Shown here one piece after another: positions 50,407-58,965 of a stretch of 64,000 nt of DNA. Source of the stretch: G965279355 sp965279355 (GTDB lineage Bacteria > Pseudomonadota > Alphaproteobacteria > CACIAM-22H2); NCBI GenBank assembly GCA_965279355.1, contig OZ257155.1, positions 2,976,001 to 3,040,000 on the forward strand. The letters run 5' to 3'. Within the stretch, counting starts at the first letter, position 1, and the number at the start of each line of letters is the position of its first letter. A model generated the notes under the pieces. That model was not told the origin of the DNA and did no database searches. It saw only the letters and a program-made list of their open reading frames with translations. Position numbers and translations under genes: made by a program.

Positions 50407-52560
50407 GTGGCCTTTGCAGAGGGAAATTCAGGCAGCTTCGCCCGGCGGCTGAAATGGACCGTCGCCCTGGCCGCGACGGCCATTCTGATCGTGCTGGCGG
50501 TCCTGCGCGGGCTCGATCTCTGGCGCCACTATCTCGAGGCCATCGACACCGCGGAACGGCGCGCCACCAACCTGTCGCGCCTGCTGGCCGGACAGGTCCG
50601 GCTGTCGTTTGAGTCTGCCGATGCCGCCCTCCGCCAGATCGGTACTCTCAGTCCACGCATCGGCGGAACGGACGGATCGCCCGAGGCATGGCGGTCCCTG
50701 CTCGGCACGTCCAAAGCCGCGCTGACCGGTGTCGGATCGATTTCCGTCACCGATCACACCGGAATCATCCGGCATTCCACGCTGCCGGGTCTCATTGGTC
50801 AGTCGCGCACCGACCGCTTTATCTTCCGGCAGCTGTTGAGCAACGCCAGCGCCGGCCTCGTCGCCGACACACCTATTCGCAGCCAGAGCAACTCGAGCGT
50901 AATCCTTCCGCTGGGGCGGCGCCTGGTCGATGCCAGCGGCACGTTCGACGGTATTGTCGTCGTAACCTACGAGCCGGGCGCGTTGCGCGAGTTTCTGCGC
51001 GGCGTCGATGTGGGAAGCGAGGGCGCGGTCTGGGCGTTTCACCCCGATGGGTTCGTGCTGTTTCAGGAACCGTCGACGACAAATCCGATCGGCGCGTCGG
51101 CCCAGGGCAATCCGCTCTTCGATGCCGCGCGCTGGCGAACGGAAGCAGGCGTTCTGCGCGGCCGGCTCCATCCCGACGGGCCGGTTCTGGTCAGCGCCTT
51201 CCAGCCCATCCTGGATCCGCCGATTGTCGTCGCGGCGTCGCTGAGCAACGACGAAACCCTGGGCGGCTGGTGGCGTGAAGTCGCAATCTCATCCGGCGTA
51301 TTGATTTTGCTGGCCGCGGCGTTCGCTGCACTTCTCGCCTTCCTGTTTCATCACATCGATGCGCGCGTGAACGCCGAGCTGGCACTCGCCCGCGCGCAGC
51401 GACTGGAAGCCATCGGGCAGCTCACCGGGGGCGTCGCGCATGACTTCAACAATCTGCTCACCGTGATGCTGGGCAATCTCTATCGGCTGAAGATCCCAGG
51501 CGGTCAGGACCCCGCCGTCGTCATGCAGGCGGCGGAGCAGATCGAGGGCGCGGCGCGCCGGGCCGCCGATCTCACGCGCCGGCTTCTCGCTTTCGCGCGG
51601 CAGCAGCCGCTCGATGCGCAGACGGTCGATCTCAACTTCCTTGTCCACAACCTCCTGCCGATTCTCGGGCGCCTGCTGGGTGAGGACGTGATGATCAAGG
51701 CGAATCTCGCGCCCCAGTCCTGCCGCGCGCGGATCGATACCGGTCAGGCGGAAACCGCGCTCATCAATCTCGTGGTCAATGCCAGGGACGCGATGCCCAA
51801 GGGCGGCCTGCTGGTGATCGAGACCGCGTCCGTTACCCTCGATCGCGACGATGTCGCGCAGAATCCCGATCTCGCGCCCGGGCGCTACGCGATGATCGCG
51901 GTCAGCGATACCGGCGTCGGCATCGCGCCGCAGCATCTCGCCCATGTCTTCGAGCCGTTCTTCACGACCAAGGAAGTCGGCAAGGGAACCGGCCTAGGCC
52001 TTTCGATGGCCTATGGCTTCGTCCGCCAGTCCGGCGGCGACATCAGGATCTCCAGCGAGATCGGCCAGGGCACCACGGTAAAGCTGTATTTCCCCGAATC
52101 GCACGAGATGGCGGTGGCGCTGGGCCCGGCGGAGGAGCTGGCCAATGACGGGCGCGGCCGGGGCGAGATCGTTCTGCTGGTCGAAGACGAAACCGCCGTA
52201 CGCGACCTGGCCGTGCGCTGCCTTACCGAGCTTGGCTACAAGGTGACGGCCGCCGGGGACGGGCCGGCGGCGCTGGCCCTGGCGCAGGACATGCCGCGGA
52301 TAGACCTGCTGTTCACCGATATCGTTCTGCCCAAAGGCATGAACGGCAATGAGATCGCGAAGAAACTCCAGGACCTGCGACCGGGCCTCAAGGTGCTCTA
52401 CACATCCGGCTATGCGGATGATCTGGTGAACAACCAGTTGGAAGCCGGTTCGGGAATCCGGCTGCTGGCCAAGCCTTACGATCGGGACGATCTGGCGCGT
52501 GCGATCCGCGCGGCGCTGGACGAGCAGCGTCAGCCGGCGGATTTGTTGCCGCGATCCTGA
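50407..52560 (+). CDS. membrane hybrid histidine kinase with Cache sensor
   Basis: 717 residues. Membrane helix 1 (VALAATAILIVLAVLRGLDL, about 17-36), an extracytoplasmic double-Cache-like sensor (about 40-290), and helix 2 (SSGVLILLAAAFAALLAFLF). HisKA follows with IGQLTGGVAHDFNNLLTVML (His345), HATPase with NARDAMPKGG and GKGTGLGLSMAYGF, and a C-terminal receiver with LLVEDETAV and Asp near 638 in FTDIVLPKGMNG. The kinase-receiver half closely resembles that of the LOV kinase, suggesting common origin. The GTG start has GAGGAG. The 3' end overlaps a convergent gene by 31 bp. Confidence 0.92.
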   Translation: MAFAEGNSGSFARRLKWTVALAATAILIVLAVLRGLDLWRHYLEAIDTAERRATNLSRLLAGQVRLSFESADAALRQIGTLSPRIGGTDGSPEAWRSLLGTSKAALTGVGSISVTDHTGIIRHSTLPGLIGQSRTDRFIFRQLLSNASAGLVADTPIRSQSNSSVILPLGRRLVDASGTFDGIVVVTYEPGALREFLRGVDVGSEGAVWAFHPDGFVLFQEPSTTNPIGASAQGNPLFDAARWRTEAGVLRGRLHPDGPVLVSAFQPILDPPIVVAASLSNDETLGGWWREVAISSGVLILLAAAFAALLAFLFHHIDARVNAELALARAQRLEAIGQLTGGVAHDFNNLLTVMLGNLYRLKIPGGQDPAVVMQAAEQIEGAARRAADLTRRLLAFARQQPLDAQTVDLNFLVHNLLPILGRLLGEDVMIKANLAPQSCRARIDTGQAETALINLVVNARDAMPKGGLLVIETASVTLDRDDVAQNPDLAPGRYAMIAVSDTGVGIAPQHLAHVFEPFFTTKEVGKGTGLGLSMAYGFVRQSGGDIRISSEIGQGTTVKLYFPESHEMAVALGPAEELANDGRGRGEIVLLVEDETAVRDLAVRCLTELGYKVTAAGDGPAALALAQDMPRIDLLFTDIVLPKGMNGNEIAKKLQDLRPGLKVLYTSGYADDLVNNQLEAGSGIRLLAKPYDRDDLARAIRAALDEQRQPADLLPRS

Positions 52561-53375
52561 TTCTGCTTGTTGAGGGCGCCGGGAACGTCGAGCGCCATCA
52601 GCGCCTGGATGGTCACCGGCGACAGCTCGCCGCCGCCCAAGGCGCTCATCAAGGTTGCGCGCACCATCGACGCCACGCTCTGCGGCCGGGCCGGTTGCGC
52701 GGTATCGGCGCTGGCGACAACGGGTGTGCTCTTGAGCTCGCCGTCGAACTTCACGGCATAGCGATTGTAGATTTCCTTCACGCTAAGCGCCTTGCCGTCG
52801 CGGTCGTAGAACGCGCCGCGATTGGCGGCGGCGGCTTCGGGCAGCAGCTCCGACCCCTTGCGGTCCGGGCTGGCGTCGAGCGCGCTCAGGAATTTCGTGG
52901 CGCCGTTGGCGCCGAGGAAATGCGCCATATAGAGCTCGGTGGAATTGATACCGCGGCCGAGGCTGCCTTCGAGCTGGACGCGGTTGCCCTTGGCGAATTC
53001 GGCGGCCATCACCGACGCGACCGTCGGATCGTTGCGCAGGTCGAGAATCTTGCGGCGCATCGCCGGATCGGCGACGCGCGGACTGCCGAAATCGGCATTG
53101 ATCTGCTGCGCCATGTCGCCCAGCCCGTGCGCGGCACCCTTGTCGCGCACCATCTGCAGCCAGGTGGATTCGATGAACTGATAAAGGCCGGTGGCGCTGC
53201 TGGTCGACGCCTTGGCGTCCGGCTTGAAGCTGGATTCCTGCCCGGCCTGGGCCACGAGATATTTGAAGTCCACGCCGGTGCGCGCACTCGCCTTCTGAAT
53301 GGCGCTGGCGACATCCGGGCTGGCGCGGTTGCCGTTGAAGCTCAGAACAGCGTTGGGAAACGGCGTAATCGCCAT
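52530..53375 (-). CDS. lytic transglycosylase-like protein
   Basis: 281 residues. The catalytic SLT-like region has YLVAQAGQESSFKPDAKA (candidate catalytic Glu47), SATGLYQFIESTWLQMV and a later ELYMAHFLGANGATKFLSAL. No cleaved signal peptide is obvious (MAITPFPNAVLSFNGN), as in some flagellum-associated transglycosylases exported by other routes. The C-terminal part (NRYAVKFDGELKSTPVVASA onward) is low-complexity. It would cut murein glycan strands. The 3' end overlaps the hybrid-kinase gene by 31 bp on the opposite strand. Confidence 0.82.
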   Translation of the reverse strand: MAITPFPNAVLSFNGNRASPDVASAIQKASARTGVDFKYLVAQAGQESSFKPDAKASTSSATGLYQFIESTWLQMVRDKGAAHGLGDMAQQINADFGSPRVADPAMRRKILDLRNDPTVASVMAAEFAKGNRVQLEGSLGRGINSTELYMAHFLGANGATKFLSALDASPDRKGSELLPEAAAANRGAFYDRDGKALSVKEIYNRYAVKFDGELKSTPVVASADTAQPARPQSVASMVRATLMSALGGGELSPVTIQALMALDVPGALNKQNQDRGNKSAG

Positions 53376-53556
53376 TGAGTCCAGATCCTTGGGCAGAATT
53401 GCACAGGATTTTACGAAAAATTGGCTAAGGATCTCTTAAGACGCGAAGGTCCGATCCGGCCGCTCAATCTTAAACTTGTCACCGGGGGTCACAACTTGGT
53501 CGCTCCTGTTTGCCGTCGCGAGCGCAGACAATCGCCGCGGTTCGGGAGGCAAAGCG

Positions 53557-54273
53557 ATGCGTCAGTTGCACTGGGTTCTGGTCGGTCTGCTTGCGGGCAC
53601 CGTTGGCGTTTCGACGCTGCAGGCGCAGGCCCAATCCCCGTCCCGAACCGTTGCCGCCGCCGAGCAGGGCACCGAGAAGGGTGCGTTCGATCGCCTCCCC
53701 GGCGGAAGCAAGAAAATCGCCGAAGCTCTCTTTGAGGCGCAGCAGCCCAAGGGCGATGTCTCGCGCATGACCCTCGACCAGGTCGCTGCCGCCAAGGCCG
53801 GTCGAGACTGGGGCCAGGTGTTCCGCCAGATGCGCACCGCCAGTCTTCTCGATGCTGAAACGCTGGGCGAGGTGTTGAGCAACCGCTATGCCGTGCCGCC
53901 GCCGCCGATGACTTTGATGAGCGATCAGCCCGAGATCGCGCCGATGGTGAAGGTCAGCCTGCCGTCTGCCGCAGAGACCGAAACGTCTGCGGCTGAGACG
54001 CCGGTGGCCGAGACGGTCGTCGAAGCAAGCGCCACCCCGGTCGTATCCACGCCCGCTGTCGCCGACCCTGCCGCTGCCGTTCTCGCCGCACCGGACGAGG
54101 CCTCTATTGTCTCCGCCCTGCCTGACGTGGAGCGACCGGTCGCGACCGGTCGTCCGATCGTCCTGATGGACGCGACGGGGCGCAGCTTCACCCTTGGTCG
54201 TATCCCCGGTTCGCGCGCGAACCTGGCCGCCAGCCCGTCGCGCGCCCAAACCCAGATTAAGTCATCCCCGTAG
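53557..54273 (+). CDS. exported hypothetical protein
   Basis: 238 residues with a signal peptide MRQLHWVLVGLLAGTVGVST then LQAQAQS. A short helical segment (KKIAEALFEAQQPKGDVSRM, LDQVAAAKAGRDWGQVFRQM) is followed by a long Ala/Thr/Val/Pro-rich tail (about 125-210). No known domain. GGGAGG before this ATG fixes the start, and an earlier in-frame ATG lacks one. A possible terminator follows. The function is unknown; probably periplasmic. Confidence 0.7.
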   Translation: MRQLHWVLVGLLAGTVGVSTLQAQAQSPSRTVAAAEQGTEKGAFDRLPGGSKKIAEALFEAQQPKGDVSRMTLDQVAAAKAGRDWGQVFRQMRTASLLDAETLGEVLSNRYAVPPPPMTLMSDQPEIAPMVKVSLPSAAETETSAAETPVAETVVEASATPVVSTPAVADPAAAVLAAPDEASIVSALPDVERPVATGRPIVLMDATGRSFTLGRIPGSRANLAASPSRAQTQIKSSP

Positions 54274-54281
54274 ACTCGGCC

Positions 54282-54327
54282 CCGGTTCCTGATCGTCTTC
54301 GGACGCTCAGGGCCGGGCCACTTTTTT
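54282..54327 (+). terminator. possible rho-independent terminator
   Basis: CCGG...CCTGA and TCAGG...CCGG pair imperfectly around a 14-base loop, and six T follow shortly after. It lies just past the exported-protein stop. The stem is interrupted, so confidence is moderate. Confidence 0.5.
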
Positions 54328-54356
54328 ACGGCGAGAATTTCCGCCAAACCATATTC

Positions 54357-54481
54357 GTCATGCCCCGGCTTGACCGGGGCACCCATCTTTTCTCGCATAG
54401 ATAATTGCGGTCGCGCCGTGCTCGCTAGGAGACGTCCGCGCTGATAGCGGCATGGTTGCCCCGGTCAAGCCGGGGCATGAC
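54357..54481. repeat. second palindromic repeat type (GCCCCGGCTTGACCGGGGC)
   Basis: The left unit GTCATGCCCCGGCTTGACCG continues GGGCACCCAT. The right unit is an inverted copy (GCCCCGGTCAAGCCGGGGCA then TGAC), with about 64 bp between. Each unit is itself a GCCCCGG-n-CCGGGGC hairpin. The layout matches the CCCAGCGAAAGCTGGG family (TCAT...arm, inverted arm...ATGA) with a different stem sequence. Confidence 0.8.
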
Positions 54482-54590
54482 AGAAAATAAATGGGCGGCG
54501 AGAGACGCATTCCCGCTGCGAGGACCCATTTCTGTCCGTTTGTGAGGAACCGCACTGTCGCGGTCTGCGGCGCGCTGTCTTCTGCGTCGC

Positions 54591-55121
54591 ATGAAAGCGC
54601 TGGTCCTTCTCTTTCTCTCGGCCTGGATGCTCGGCGGCTGCGCCGCCGGTCTCGCGGTGATCGGCGCCGGGGCGGGGGCTGCCGCCGGTGCCGGCGTCGA
54701 GCACACGATTTCGGGGATCACCTACCGCACCTTCGCCACGCCCGCCGAGGAAGTGCGCCTGTCGACGCTCGCCACGTTGGAGCGCATGGATATGGAGGTG
54801 CAGGGCGAAATGGTCACCGAGGACGGATTCCATATCACCGCGTCAGCCAACCAGCGCGCGATCGAGATCGATCTCGAACGGCTGAGTTCCGGCACCACAC
54901 GCATGCGGGTGGTCGCGCATCGCGGCGAGATCTTCTTCAAGGACCGCGCGACGGCGCAGGAGATCGTGCTGCAGACCGCCGCGACCATCGAAGACCGCAA
55001 GCCGATACTGGCGGCGCAAGCGATCAAGGCGGCGCAGCGGAAAGTGGCAATGCCGAAACGGGCGCCGGTGGCGCGGCCGGTCGACCTCGTCGCGTGCTGC
55101 GCGGCGCTGCCGGCGCGCTGA
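54591..55121 (+). CDS. DUF3568-like lipoprotein
   Basis: 176 residues. A lipobox LGGC (Cys16) after MKALVLLFLSAWM marks an outer- or inner-membrane lipoprotein. A Gly/Ala-rich stretch follows, then GVEHTISGITYRTFATPAEE, LERMDMEVQGEMVTEDGFHI and AIEIDLERLSSGTTRMRVVA, fitting the small DUF3568 type domain. The C-terminal tail is basic. The function is unknown. It lies near leuS-holA, where lptE would normally be, but its sequence does not look like LptE. Confidence 0.8.
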   Translation: MKALVLLFLSAWMLGGCAAGLAVIGAGAGAAAGAGVEHTISGITYRTFATPAEEVRLSTLATLERMDMEVQGEMVTEDGFHITASANQRAIEIDLERLSSGTTRMRVVAHRGEIFFKDRATAQEIVLQTAATIEDRKPILAAQAIKAAQRKVAMPKRAPVARPVDLVACCAALPAR

Positions 55122-55135
55122 CAACAAACTCAATT

Positions 55136-55243
55136 GTCATCCCGGCGAAAGCCGGGACCCAGCCGTTGGGTGGTTCGTGTATCGCCTGCCGTTGTTCCTC
55201 GGCGCGACTCTTCCACCTGGGTCCCAGCTTTCGCTGGGATGAC
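55136..55243. repeat. composite palindromic intergenic repeat (copy 5)
   Basis: The left arm GTCATCCCGGCGAAAGCCGG continues GACCCAG, a variant with compensated base changes in the stem. The right arm is the standard CTGGGTCCCAGCTTTCGCTG followed by GGATGAC. It lies between the convergent lipoprotein and holA genes, ending five bases before holA's stop. Confidence 0.85.
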
Positions 55244-55248
55244 AGATG

Positions 55249-56280
55249 TTAGTAGGTTCTTTTCGAGGCCCCCGCGTTGGCCAGCGCCAGCAGGCAGTCG
55301 GAGGCGATCACTTCGGCTGGCGCGCCCGACGATTTGCATTTCATCTCGGCATCCAGCAGCCGCGTCAGCGCGGCGCCGAGCTTCGCCTGACCCCAGCGCT
55401 TGAGTTCAGCTTTGAACGCCGTTTCTTCCTTCCAGAAGACCGGCGGGCGCAGCGACATCATCGCACCCTTCTCGTCGCGCCCGGCGGCGATCAGTCCGGC
55501 GCAGAGATGCAGCCGCGTGAAATGCCGCTGAACCGCGCGCAGTTGCGCGATTGCCGGGATGCCCTCGCCTTCAAGTTTCACCCGGGCGCGTTCCAGTGCG
55601 ATGGCATCGCCACCGGCGGCGGCGTGCGCCAGATCGTCGAACCCGATATCGGCTGAGTCGCCGACCAGCGCCTGCGCATCCTCCAGCGTGGCGCGTTTGC
55701 CGTCACCGACATAGAGGGCGAGCTTCTCGATTTCTCCGCGCGTCACCAGACGGTCACCGCCCAGACGCGCGCTCAGCCAGGCCAGCGCATCGTCGGCGAT
55801 GGTGACGTTGCTGCGCGCCAGCGTGTCGCGGATCACCCCCGGCAGATCGCGCGCCTCGTCGCGATAGCAGGCCACCGATGCTGCGTTGTCGAGTTTGTCG
55901 AAGAGCTTGCGCAGCACCGAACGGCCGTCGAGATCGCCGCCTTCGACCACAACCAGCGAATCGCCCTTCGGGTTTTCAAGAAAACTCTGAAACGCCGGTG
56001 TGCAGTCGTTGCCGGCATCCCGGATGCGCACGACGCGCCGGCCACCGGTCATCGCAATCGCCGCCGCTTCATCGGCGAGCCTTGCCGGATCGTCGGAAAC
56101 GGTGTCGCCGGTGATGTCGGCGACGCGGAACGGATCGCTCAGATCCTCGACCACGGTGCGCGCCAGCATCTCCGCGCGCTCCTTGATCAATCCCGCATCC
56201 GGCCCATACAGCAGAATCGCCCGCGCCTTCGGATCAGGCCGCTTGAGAAAGCCGGCGATGGAGCGGGTTTCGACCTTCAT
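55249..56280 (-). CDS. holA: DNA polymerase III delta subunit
   Basis: 343 residues. The HolA N-terminal segment is FLKRPDPKARAILLYGPDAG LIKERAE (in pieces). A delta-type AAA fold without a functional Walker motif follows, with VVEDLSDPFRV, LVVVEGGDL, ARDLPGVIRDTLARSN and a C-terminal AFKAELKRWGQAKLGAALTR LLDAE domain. It opens the sliding clamp as part of the clamp loader. The gene follows leuS by seven bases. lptE, normally between them in alphaproteobacteria, is missing. Confidence 0.92.
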   Translation of the reverse strand: MKVETRSIAGFLKRPDPKARAILLYGPDAGLIKERAEMLARTVVEDLSDPFRVADITGDTVSDDPARLADEAAAIAMTGGRRVVRIRDAGNDCTPAFQSFLENPKGDSLVVVEGGDLDGRSVLRKLFDKLDNAASVACYRDEARDLPGVIRDTLARSNVTIADDALAWLSARLGGDRLVTRGEIEKLALYVGDGKRATLEDAQALVGDSADIGFDDLAHAAAGGDAIALERARVKLEGEGIPAIAQLRAVQRHFTRLHLCAGLIAAGRDEKGAMMSLRPPVFWKEETAFKAELKRWGQAKLGAALTRLLDAEMKCKSSGAPAEVIASDCLLALANAGASKRTY

Positions 56281-56287
56281 GCGGCGA

Positions 56288-58846
56288 TTACACCACGATA
56301 TTCACGATGCGATTCGGCACCACGATCACCTTGCGTGGCGGCTTGCCGGCCATGGCCGACACGACGTTGGCTTGCGACAGCGCCGCTTCCTTCGCCTTGT
56401 CCTCGGGGCAGTCGCGCGGGAGGTCGATGGTGGCGCGCAGCTTGCCGTTCACCTGCACCGCGATCTTGAGCGTGTCGTCGACGATCAGCGCAGCATCGGC
56501 TTTCGGCCAGGGCTGCCCGGCCAGAATTTCCGTGTGGCCCAGCGCCGCCCACATCTCTTCGGCGAGATGCGGCAGCATCGGGCCGATCAGGCGGACGGCG
56601 ATCTCCACACCCTGACGCAGCGCCCAGGCTTCGCCGGCACCCTTCCCGTCGATCTCTTCCAGCTGGTTGGTGAAGGTACGGATCTGCGCCACCGCGACGT
56701 TGAAGCGGAGATGATCGAGGCTTTCCGACACGGCGGCGATTGCCTTGTGTGCGGCACGCCATGCGGCCTCGGCGGCGGGCGAGAGCTGTTCCGGCTTCGG
56801 CGCGCCAGCCGGAGCCAACGGCACCTTCGGCTCATCGACCAGCCGCCACAGGCGGTTGATGTAGCGCCACGCGCCGTCGACGCCGCTCTCCGTCCATTCC
56901 AGATCGCGCTCGGGCGGCGAGTCCGACAGCATGAACAGACGCGCGGTGTCGGCGCCGTAGGAGTCGATGATCGCCGCAGGGGCCACCACGTTCTTCTTCG
57001 ACTTCGACATCACCTCGCGGCGGCCGACGACGACCGGCTTCTTCGTCGATGTCTCGATCACACTGCCATCCGGCAATTTCTCGATCTCTTCGGGATAGAG
57101 CCACTTGCCGTCGGCGCTGCGATAGGATTCGTGACAGACCATGCCCTGGGTGAAGAGACCGGCAAACGGCTCGGCCAGTTTCACATGGCCGGTCTTCTGC
57201 ATGGCGCGGGTGAAGAAGCGCGAATAGAGCAGATGCAGGATCGCGTGCTCGACGCCGCCGATATACTGATCGACCGACAGCCAGTAATCGACGTCCTGCT
57301 GGATCACCGGTACGTCGGCGCGCGGGCTGCAGAAGCGCGCGAAGTACCACGACGAATCGACGAAGGTGTCGAACGTATCGGTCTCGCGCCGCGCCGGTTT
57401 GCCGCAGGTCGGGCAGTTCACGTGTTTCCATGTCGGATGATGATCGAGCGGATTGCCCGGCTTCTCGAACGTCACGTCGTCCGGCAACAGGACAGGGAGA
57501 TCCTTGTCGGGCACCGGCACCACGCCGCAGCTCTCGCAATGGATCACCGGGATCGGGCAGCCCCAGTAGCGCTGGCGCGAGACCAGCCAGTCGCGCAGGC
57601 GCCACACCGTTGTCGGATGGCCGGCGCCCATGCCCTGCAGGCGTTCGCCGACATCGCGCTTGGCGTCCTCGACCTCTTTCCCGTCGAGGAATTCGGAATT
57701 GAAGATCACGCCGTCATCGGTGAACGGCGCTTCGCCGACATCGACGCTCGTCTGGTCATGCGGTCGCACGACGGGAATGATCGGCAGCTTGTACTTGGTG
57801 GCGAAATCGTAATCGCGCTGGTCGTGCGCCGGGCAGCCGAAGATGGCGCCCGAGCCGTAATCGATCAGCACGAAATTCGCGATATAGACCGGCAGCTCCT
57901 TGCCTGTGATGAAGGGATGCTTCACACGGAGGCCAGTGTCGTAGCCGAGCTTCTCCGCCGCTTCGATCGCAGCTTCCGATGTGCCGCGCGCGCGACATTC
58001 CGCGATGAACGCCTTCAGCTTGGGGTCGGTGCGCGACAGTTCTTCCGACAGCGCATGATCGGGCGACAGCGCCAGGAACGAGGCGCCGAAAATCGTATCC
58101 GGTCGCGTGGTGAAGACGGTCACGCGCTCCGGCCGGTTGATCAGCTCGAAGCGGATCTCCGCGCCCGACGATTTGCCGATCCAGTTCTCCTGCATCAGCC
58201 GGACCTTTTCGGGCCAGCGGTCGAGCGTCTTCAGCGCGTCGAGCAGGTCCTCGGCGTAGCTGGTGATCTTGAGGAACCACTGCGCCAGCTTGCGTTTCTC
58301 GACGGGCGCTCCGGAGCGCCAGCCCTTGCCGTCGATGACCTGCTCGTTGGCGAGCACCGTGTGGTCGACCGGGTCCCAGTTGACGAAGGCTTCCTTGCGA
58401 TAGACGAGATCGGCCTTGAGGAAGTCGAGGAACAGCCGCTGCTGATGCGCGTAGTAGCCGGGATGACAGGTCGCGAGTTCCCGCTCCCAGTCCAGCGACA
58501 GGCCCATGCGCTTGAGCTCGGCGCGCATCGCCGCGATGTTGTCGTAGGTCCATTTGCCGGGATGGATCTTCGAATCGCGCGCCGCGTTTTCCGCCGGCAG
58601 GCCGAACGCGTCCCAGCCCATCGGGTGCAGCACGTTGAAGCCCAGCGCCCGGCGGTGGCGCGCCACCACGTCACCCAGCGTGTAGTTGCGGACATGGCCC
58701 ATGTGGATGCGCCCCGACGGATAGGGAAACATCTCGAGCACGTAGTATTTGGGCTTGCCCGGCTGGGTGACGGCGGCAAAGGCGCGGGATTTTTCCCACG
58801 CCTGCTGCCACTTCGTCTCGGTCTCGCGGAAATTGTAGCGCGCCAT
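56288..58846 (-). CDS. leuS: leucyl-tRNA synthetase
   Basis: 852 residues, class Ia synthetase. The HIGH motif is HMGH in PYPSGRIHMGHVRNY (41-55). The KMSKS motif is seen as VMSKSKKNVV (about 613). The CP1 editing domain has TTRPDTIFGASFLALSPDHA, and the zinc-binding CESCG/CPTCGKP cysteines lie in between. It charges tRNA-Leu. The ATG at 58846 gives the usual length, and a longer frame upstream is unlikely. First gene of leuS-holA, divergent from the TPR-methyltransferase gene. Confidence 0.97.
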   Translation of the reverse strand: MARYNFRETETKWQQAWEKSRAFAAVTQPGKPKYYVLEMFPYPSGRIHMGHVRNYTLGDVVARHRRALGFNVLHPMGWDAFGLPAENAARDSKIHPGKWTYDNIAAMRAELKRMGLSLDWERELATCHPGYYAHQQRLFLDFLKADLVYRKEAFVNWDPVDHTVLANEQVIDGKGWRSGAPVEKRKLAQWFLKITSYAEDLLDALKTLDRWPEKVRLMQENWIGKSSGAEIRFELINRPERVTVFTTRPDTIFGASFLALSPDHALSEELSRTDPKLKAFIAECRARGTSEAAIEAAEKLGYDTGLRVKHPFITGKELPVYIANFVLIDYGSGAIFGCPAHDQRDYDFATKYKLPIIPVVRPHDQTSVDVGEAPFTDDGVIFNSEFLDGKEVEDAKRDVGERLQGMGAGHPTTVWRLRDWLVSRQRYWGCPIPVIHCESCGVVPVPDKDLPVLLPDDVTFEKPGNPLDHHPTWKHVNCPTCGKPARRETDTFDTFVDSSWYFARFCSPRADVPVIQQDVDYWLSVDQYIGGVEHAILHLLYSRFFTRAMQKTGHVKLAEPFAGLFTQGMVCHESYRSADGKWLYPEEIEKLPDGSVIETSTKKPVVVGRREVMSKSKKNVVAPAAIIDSYGADTARLFMLSDSPPERDLEWTESGVDGAWRYINRLWRLVDEPKVPLAPAGAPKPEQLSPAAEAAWRAAHKAIAAVSESLDHLRFNVAVAQIRTFTNQLEEIDGKGAGEAWALRQGVEIAVRLIGPMLPHLAEEMWAALGHTEILAGQPWPKADAALIVDDTLKIAVQVNGKLRATIDLPRDCPEDKAKEAALSQANVVSAMAGKPPRKVIVVPNRIVNIVV

Positions 58847-58965
58847 TGTTCTCTGGAAACCTGAGCGGAAATTTGCGTCGCAGATGTAAGGGATAAAGGC
58901 GCCAAACGCCAATATTTCCGCGCTCTGCTTGACAGGGATGCCGCCGCCGACCACCGTCTGGCCAC

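Noticed and set aside
54591..55121. LptE, because of its place near leuS-holA
   Set aside because: A lipoprotein of similar size, but the sequence follows DUF3568-type segments and it lies on the far side of holA.
56000..58864. 954-codon open frame antisense to leuS, and similar long antisense frames at 42142-43830, 2458-3423 and 26144-27397
   Set aside because: High-GC shadow frames opposite well-identified genes. Arg/Ala/Gly/His-rich composition, no domains.
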